64,000 nucleotides of DNA from Aquatica leii (lineage: Eukaryota; Arthropoda; Insecta; Coleoptera; Lampyridae). The notes beneath the pieces are model-generated. The model had not been told where the DNA came from and did no database searches. It was given only the letters and a program-made list of their open reading frames with translations. This document shows positions 58,363 to 64,000 of this stretch, in pieces. The stretch lies in contig CM069432.1 in NCBI GenBank assembly GCA_035610365.1, positions 84,138,520 through 84,202,519 on the forward strand. Direction: 5' to 3'. Both the position numbers and the translations under genes were made by a program. Each line of letters opens with the position of its first letter. The first letter of the stretch is position 1.

Positions 58363-58659
58363 AAAAGCTTGCATTTAAATTGCATTAAATAAATACACCA
58401 TTTACCCTAAAAATATCTTTAATGCGTTTTTAAATGTATTTAAATTTTTTTCCTATCGAGGAATAAAGTGCATCGATTGGTTTGTATGTGAATTGAAAAT
58501 TATTGTCGATGTGTGTTATCGACAACTTAATACGATTGTTCCAATGGAAAAAACAAATCATCAACAACAACAAATTTTCTTATCTTCTAAAGTATGTCAC
58601 ATTTATATACAACCTTTTAATGAAAAGAAAGAAAAAAAATTACGAAAAATATCTCAAAA

Positions 58660-59333
58660 ATGCAATTCCTTTTAATGTCACAGATTCTGCAAAAGAAACT
58701 AGCATTTTTGTTGAAGAAAGAAAACTTTGTTGTTCCAAGTGATATTATTTATTTTGTCGCATTGTATGGAAATAAATTAAGAGTGGATGACTTGTGCCAA
58801 CTTTTGGACAAGAGACAAAGCATAGACAATTATGTCAACAACATTGTGTATGTTTGCAAAACAGAAAAATGTGAATCGATAAATTTAAGTAAACTAGACG
58901 ATATATTAGTTCTGGATTGTTTAGAGCGCAATATTTCATTTAAATTGTATATTTTAAGCTACTACCTAACTTTAAAATTATCAGTGCATGTCATTTAGAT
59001 TATCCTATAAAAATATTTTAAAAAATCATAAAGATAATAAATTGTGTATAGACGAATGCGTTTCCACAGCATCATACCTTGCTGATGGTCAAATTAAAAA
59101 AAAAAATTATTACCGCTCTTATTTGTCAAAACATATCTTTTAAATTTAATCCTTCAGAAAACGAAAAACATGCGGAAGTATTGTTTTGGATACAGAAAAA
59201 TATAAGTAAAGGAACACATCATCCAAACGCTGTATTAGGTTGGACATCTGGTCTAGATTCAGCAAAATGGCCTTCTACTGATTTGGAGGATTACAAAGAA
59301 ACGTTATCTTATCTAATGTTAATTACATATTAA
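58660..59333 (+). pseudogene. Unrecognised decayed coding region
   Basis: Two neighbouring plus-strand frames, 58660-58998 (LYGNKLRVDDLCQLLDKRQS, then CKTEKC) and 59079-59333 (SENEKHAEVLFWIQKNI, then LGWTSGLDSAKWPS). Alternative frames in between (for example CIDECVSTASYLADG near 59050) suggest one gene with frameshifts. A frame at 58503-58742 may be its upstream part. The composition is more protein-like than chance AT-rich frames. I do not recognise the family; a transposon or a virus-derived insertion is possible. Confidence 0.35.
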
Positions 59334-59883
59334 TAACAATTAAAAACCAGTGTTTATATTTTGTTTTATTTTAAACCCTTTGATATACATCTTATTTCTA
59401 CTACTTATCGCAAAATCCTTAAATAATAATACATAAAATTTACGGTAATGATTCATTATATTAATGATATAATATTTTTTTTGTACTACTAGTTGTATAG
59501 GCTTTCATTATTACGTATAATAGGAGGTTGTGAAGTAGCATTTTTTTAAGCGCAAGTAAATAATATTTCATTATTAGCCATTAGTTATTAATGAACATAT
59601 TTACATTTTCTGATAATACTATAACAGTTTCAAAGAAAAAAAGTTTACGAAACTGTCTACCAAGAGCAAGAAATTTTATTTAATGCTAATTTAAGTTTTC
59701 AAATCGTTAATACAATAAATTAATTTGATTTTAAAAATGTAAGTTATTTGAAGTTCGCGCTTAACTAAAAATTATTGAATTAAATATATTTTACATATAA
59801 TCAGTGCTTAAAATAATAATGCTTTTAAACAATTTAAACAACGTTAGCAATATAAACTTACGTTATCTGTTTATTTTTATGTT
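59334..59883. other. AT-rich spacer
   Basis: No frame or repeat supported before the piggyBac-like element. Confidence 0.4.
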
Positions 59884-59897
59884 TTAACCCATTACCT

Positions 59898-61775
59898 TGT
59901 AACCTGCGTTGGAATTTTTAGCAGTGGATCTTTTATGTAAGACCCCGTAATTAGATTCATCTGGCTGAATTTGCGGTTTTCTTTTTTTTTCGATTGATTA
60001 GTTCGATGTTAGCATCGAAAACGTTTCGCTCGGTATTTTATTATGTTGAATTTAAGTTTATTTGTATTTAATAGTTATTTCACAATTATTACTGGTATTT
60101 TTTTGAATGCATAAGGTTCCGTGGTTTTGATTTTGATTTAGTGTTTTACTTGTTTATCTCAGTAAAATAACAATGCTAGATAATTTACGACTTCCTTTTG
60201 GAATGTAATTTGATCCATTTTTCTTGGTATCTATACTTTGTTTATGTTGGGTTCTTTTATGAGCGCGATTGCGAACCACATGATAATTTAGCGAAGTAAG
60301 CGTTTTCGGTGAGAAATGTTTCTTTCTTTCAAAGGCCTACGTGACAAGACGCACGTGGCCAATTATAGTTTTCATCTTTGTTAATTTAGTTTGTTTAGTG
60401 TTCTATCTTTTACAAAGATTTTACGGCGCAAGTTCATTGAATTAAGTGGGAATACGAGGTGTTAAAAGGGGTAAAATTTTGTTTTTGGGAATCAATCTTT
60501 TGATCGCGATTAAGAATACCGGGTACCGGAATGTAGTCAAGTGTTCGGGGTGTTTTTACCCTACCGTTAGACAATACCGCGGAAGTTAAACAAATGGTGC
60601 CGTGAAAATTGAGTGTTGTGAGGGGAAATAATAATTTTCCAAATTCGTAATTTTACGGTTTAAGGAACTTCATGGTATCCATAATAAAACTTACGTTCGA
60701 GTTGGATTTAATTTCGATGTTTTGTGTGAAAAATCCTGTCTTCGCTTTTGTGCGGATTTCAATTAAATAATGAAATAAATCTTCCGCCGGAATTCTATTG
60801 TTTTGGAGGATCCACCGAGCTTGTATTCGACTACGGTACACCTGGACCGACCTGAGTTCACTCTAACTTCGTAGCTTCTGGAGCCGTTGGAGCCGACAGC
60901 TCACCTGGAGTAAACAATTGAGCAAAGGTATTTATCGAATTTGTTATTACCGTGAAGTGAACCGCGATTGATATGATTTAAAAGCTTTGATTTGAGCCGA
61001 TTGAATTACGGTTAACTTTAATTATTTCAAGAAACACTTGATGGTGTTTGCGTGAAGTTCGATTTAATTAATTAATTTTGTTTTGTGTATGTAAAGATAA
61101 TGTAACGGTATGTAAACTATAATTTGTTTGAACGTTTAGTTCGAAGCAAAGTTTCGGACGTATATTTTATAACTTGTGTATTTTTATTTTATTTGTTTGC
61201 GTATTAAGTATGCGGTCAAGGCCTTGAAGTTTATTTTTATTGTGTTGTATTGAAAAACGAGTTAACGCTATTATTATTTTTTTCCTATATATATTAATTT
61301 TGTATTCAGTTTGTTAATTTTTTTTGTCTTGCTTATTATTATTTCATTTATTATTATTTTTTTAATCGAATTTGTTTGATATTCATTATTTATTTTTAAT
61401 ATTCAGTCAATAAATGTTAAATTGTTAAACTGTAAAGAGCTTTTATTCATTCAGCTGCCGCGTACGTAATTTTGTTTTTAAGTATATTTCAGAATTTAGC
61501 AAGTTACAACTCGAGATAAGTTCCGGGGTTGTAACCAACCAGATGAGCTTTCGGGTTATCAGGGGTCCGGAAGCTACCATCATCGTGTCCTTGATTGGCG
61601 CCCTAACCGATTGTGAGTTTTTACCTTTTTATTTCGATTTTATGTCAATCTCGTTTCCAAGTTATCACGGAATTTTAAAATATAACCCAGCCCGTCTCCA
61701 CTAAGCTAGCGGCACAACATCGTTTATGTTACCTCATTTCAGGCAGTGACTTTGTTTTAACTTTGGCATGTAACA
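59898..61775. mobile_element. Solo LTR, 1.88 kb, inside the piggyBac-like TIR
   Basis: It begins TGTAACCTGCG and ends GGCATGTAACA, flanked by ACCT on both sides (59894-59897 and 61776-61779). Excising it with one ACCT rebuilds the TIR of the host element, which is independent proof of the borders. It is more GC-rich than its surroundings and has no coding frame; the 60653-60841 frame is not supported. The likely source is a Gypsy-type element, orientation not certain. Confidence 0.82.
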
Positions 61776-62017
61776 ACCTCCCAAGATTCAAAAAATTGAA
61801 AATTTGTTATTATTTCTTATTTAAAGCAGTCTTCTTATGGTAATTTAATAAATGAAATTTTTAAAAAAAATTTGATATCAAATAAAATCCATGATGCGTT
61901 TACGCAACATTGGGAACATATTTGAACCGGAATAAAACAGTATTTTTTTAAACTAAATTATTTGATGGTACTAATGTCAAAATTATTATTAATTAATAAT
62001 AAAAATACATTTTACAA

Positions 62018-62978
62018 TTACACGTTATAAATAAATCTATAAAAAATACTCAAAAAGTAATAACTTAATACGCTGCGTTTGCGCAACGTTGGGAAGAACA
62101 CTAAAATCAAGTTTTCATGATATTGCTTGAAGCATGTAACATGAAGATACACTTTACATTTTTCGCAGTGCTTAATAGTCTTACTTTTGCGCAATTTACA
62201 TCTTCTTCTAACTTTATGTTCAGACACAGCAATAATGTTAATTTATTATATTGAGTAACCACATTAGGTTAAGGAATGACTCTTTTGACATATCGTCGTA
62301 AGCAGTCTTTTCTAAATTTACTTATGCTTTTTACACTTTCAATAGGACAATAGTTAGTTCTATTGCCTCTTATTGTCCCAGTAGCAAAAACTCCTTTATT
62401 TTTAAGTAAACAAATAATTTGTACGACGAAAAAAAATTGTCAAAAAATATCCTAGGATTGAAAGGATTTGAAATAATTTCAAGTAAATCTACTACTATTT
62501 TTCCGCCAAATCCAAGCACACTCTTAGCGTTCTTTGGCTGTACTCCTCCATATGGTATGGCTTTAAATAAATATACATCAGCAAAACAAATACTGGTGTA
62601 ATTTGCAGCCGAATCGGACAAGCTTCCCTTTCATAAACATTTTACAGGAATACTTTCCAAAATATGGCACCATTTGTTTATCAATTGATAAATTATGTAA
62701 AAAAACACCCCATTGTAAATTTTTTTGTTCATTTTGTTTAGAAATGGTCGAACTTTTGCAAACTTGTCGTTTTTATCAAGTAAACTGTTATCACATTAGT
62801 ATAAGTTTCTTTTGATATTTTGAAATTTATTTCTGCTCATACACTTTTTAACCACATTTATCTTACCTTTGTTTCCATCCTGTGACCAGTTCATGGAAAT
62901 TTGTGGTAACGTATGGTATCCAGAAAATAACATGATTATACAGATCTTCCCAATGATGCGTAAACGCAACATAAACAT
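62018..62978 (-). pseudogene. piggyBac-like transposase, internally deleted
   Basis: Pieces in order on the minus strand: SGYHTLPQISMNWSQD and MSRNKFQNIKRNLY (62796-62978), SIDKQMVPYFGKYSCKMF with the first catalytic Asp (about 62640-62710), AIPYGGVQPK and LGFGGKIVVDLLE, then RIFFDNFFSSYKL with the second Asp (62370-62621), and a C-terminal Cys-rich domain RRRCKLRKSKT then HCEKCKVYLHVTCFKQYH (62018-62227), in which one Cys is Arg. The segment with the third Asp is missing between about 62230 and 62290. Stops and shifts separate the pieces. This is a dead DDE_Tnp_1_7 family gene. Confidence 0.85.
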
Positions 62979-63281
62979 TTATTAATGATTGTACTTTTAC
63001 TGATAAAGGCATTTAAATATTTTACACGCATAAAACATACCGATGAGTCTTGAGAATTAAACTTTATAGAAAGTTTACAAAAATATTATACGCCAAGTAT
63101 TTTATTAAATAAAATGTACTACTAAGAATTAATGCTTTGATTAAAATTATGTTTTGGTAACAAGAATATAAGCATTTCTAAATGACATTCAAAGCTTTTC
63201 ATTTAAAAGATATTTAGACAACAAAAAAACAATTATTAAGTACATGAGGCGTTAACGCAACGTTAGGAGGGAATGGGTTAA

Positions 63282-63540
63282 ATCACAATTAAGAATTACG
63301 TCAAAGTTAATTCTATTAAACTAATGACATATAGGACTTCTTTTTAAATCCTTCTTTTGCTTAGAACAATCTATAACTGCGATTGGAGCATTCCTTTTAA
63401 ATTCTTCTGGTGTGAATATCGGCGGGAAGATATATCTAATAATCTTGAATTGCTTATTGGAAACCAACCACCGTTTTCAAGAGCTTTGCTTTCTTATTTA
63501 TTGTACGACACATAACCTTTTAGAACAGATATAATTCCCA
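63282..63540. other. AT-rich sequence right of the piggyBac-like element
   Basis: On the minus strand ALENGGWFPISN occurs near 63460, in frame with the next feature's downstream part; otherwise nothing is seen. Confidence 0.35.
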
Positions 63541-63850
63541 AATTTTTAACGCGATCAATAACTTCTCCAGAAACTTTGAAATTAATCTCGTCAAGTAAAA
63601 ATACCCATATTAACAAATTGAATATTGGGTGTTTGAATCTTTGCGTTCTTATCATCATATGTTTCTACTTTTCCTTGTAGTACATGAAGAGAGCTATACC
63701 AAGGTAACGTATATAATTCTTGTTGTATAGAAGTTTTGATTTCATCGTTGTTGTTAAAAGAACTTGATGCATAAGGTAGATGACTACGTTTTTCTGCATA
63801 CGCAATTGTGGTATCAAAAACTGATGGTTTCTTTACTTTTAAAATGTCAT
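63450..63850 (-). pseudogene. Decayed frame resembling an uncharacterised, possibly virus-derived insect protein
   Basis: A minus-strand frame from about 63850 reads SFNNNDEIKTSIQQ, LYTLPWYSSLHVLQGK and a following NMGIF. After a one-base shift near 63600 it continues DEINFKVSGEVIDRVKNLGI and LKGYVSY, a stop, then ALENGGW. This arrangement resembles a multicopy family of uncharacterised, possibly capsid-like proteins in insect genomes that I know only from memory. It is broken by at least one frameshift and one stop. I give no function. Confidence 0.35.
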
Positions 63851-64000
63851 AATTTTTTTACGTTCGTAATTTTAGTCTTAAATATTTAAGAAATTTTTGG
63901 TTTTTCCGTGTTAAGCGATTGATTTTAGCAGACCGACTAAAAAGTTTAATTTCTTTTTTTTTGTTTATATACTTTTTTATTGTCTTGGTAATGTTGATAT
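63851..64000. other. AT-rich right edge
   Basis: Nothing recognised; the upstream part of the preceding frame may continue outside the window. Confidence 0.3.

Larger units (their letters stand above)
59888..63277 (-). mobile_element. piggyBac-like element interrupted by a solo LTR
   Basis: TTAA lies at both outer edges (59884-59887 and 63278-63281). After removal of the inserted LTR the left end reads CCCATTACCTCCCAAG and the inverted right end CCCATTCCCTCCTAAC, a clear TIR pair. Minus-strand transposase pieces lie inside. Without the LTR the element is only about 1.5 kb, too short for a complete transposase gene, so it is internally deleted. Confidence 0.8.

Noticed and set aside
61592..61608. 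TTGGCGCCCTAACCG looks like a retroviral primer-binding site.
   Set aside because: It lies inside the block bounded by TGTAAC...GTAACA and the ACCT duplication, and removal of that whole block restores the piggyBac TIR, so the LTR does not end here.
1..64000. CRISPR arrays, rRNA genes and tRNA genes.
   Set aside because: None seen; the sequence is eukaryotic and the repeats present are transposon-derived.

Overview
The window looks like repeat-rich, intron-age nuclear DNA of an arthropod, most probably an insect. It is strongly AT-rich, I recognise no host gene, and the coding potential is almost entirely transposable-element derived: Ty3/Gypsy, Penelope-like, Jockey/I-like non-LTR, piggyBac, IS630/Tc1-mariner-like and PIF/Harbinger. 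The species cannot be fixed from the sequence alone.

1-7.3 kb: a minus-strand Gypsy element (called Gypsy-A here) with a readable gag but a pol broken by three in-frame stops and two frameshifts. It has a 1.7 kb 5' LTR next to a good primer-binding site and a 3' LTR that seems to carry a 1.2 kb internal deletion. It sits beside a piggyBac transposase fragment. 8.4-24.3 kb: a nested structure. Two copies of one Penelope-like element (PLE-1 minus, PLE-2 plus) are joined head to head through a 62-bp palindrome and the pair is flanked by a 12-bp direct repeat, as if inserted in one event. A second, intact-looking Gypsy element (Gypsy-B, 9659-19600, LTRs of about 1.35 kb, target duplication ATCT) was later inserted into PLE-1 and split its reverse-transcriptase gene. 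Gypsy-B expresses pol through a -1 frameshift at G-GGA-AAC next to the gag stop; the same heptamer is kept in Gypsy-A. PLE-2 has a full RT plus GIY-YIG frame, and its pseudo-LTRs carry a hammerhead-ribozyme-like core.

24.3-34 kb: a decayed non-LTR retrotransposon, two arrays of degenerate short tandem repeats and a decayed IS630/Tc1-like transposase. 34-37 kb: a solo LTR (target duplication GGTA). 37.4 and 55.0 kb: two same-orientation copies of a 1.28 kb TIR element with CCCAGTAAACA termini. Each copy contains a small predicted gene: an ATG, a consensus splice donor and acceptor, a 46-codon spliced reading frame open in both copies, and AATAAA. 38.7-45 kb: AT-rich DNA with few signals. 45-47 kb: an I/Jockey-like fragment and a second, older Penelope-like remnant whose tail again has the hammerhead-like core with a different but perfect stem II. 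49.9-51.3 kb: a probable solo LTR. 56.5-57 kb: a PIF/Harbinger remnant. 58.6-59.3 kb: decayed frames I do not recognise. 59.9-63.3 kb: a piggyBac-like element with TTAA and matching TIRs, interrupted near one end by another solo LTR (ACCT duplication). The last 0.7 kb holds a decayed frame resembling an uncharacterised, possibly virus-derived, insect protein family.

Reading the nesting gives a relative history: old piggyBac, IS630, Harbinger and non-LTR remnants; then the PLE pair and Gypsy-A; then Gypsy-B inside PLE-1, with nearly identical LTRs and intact frames, as the youngest event.
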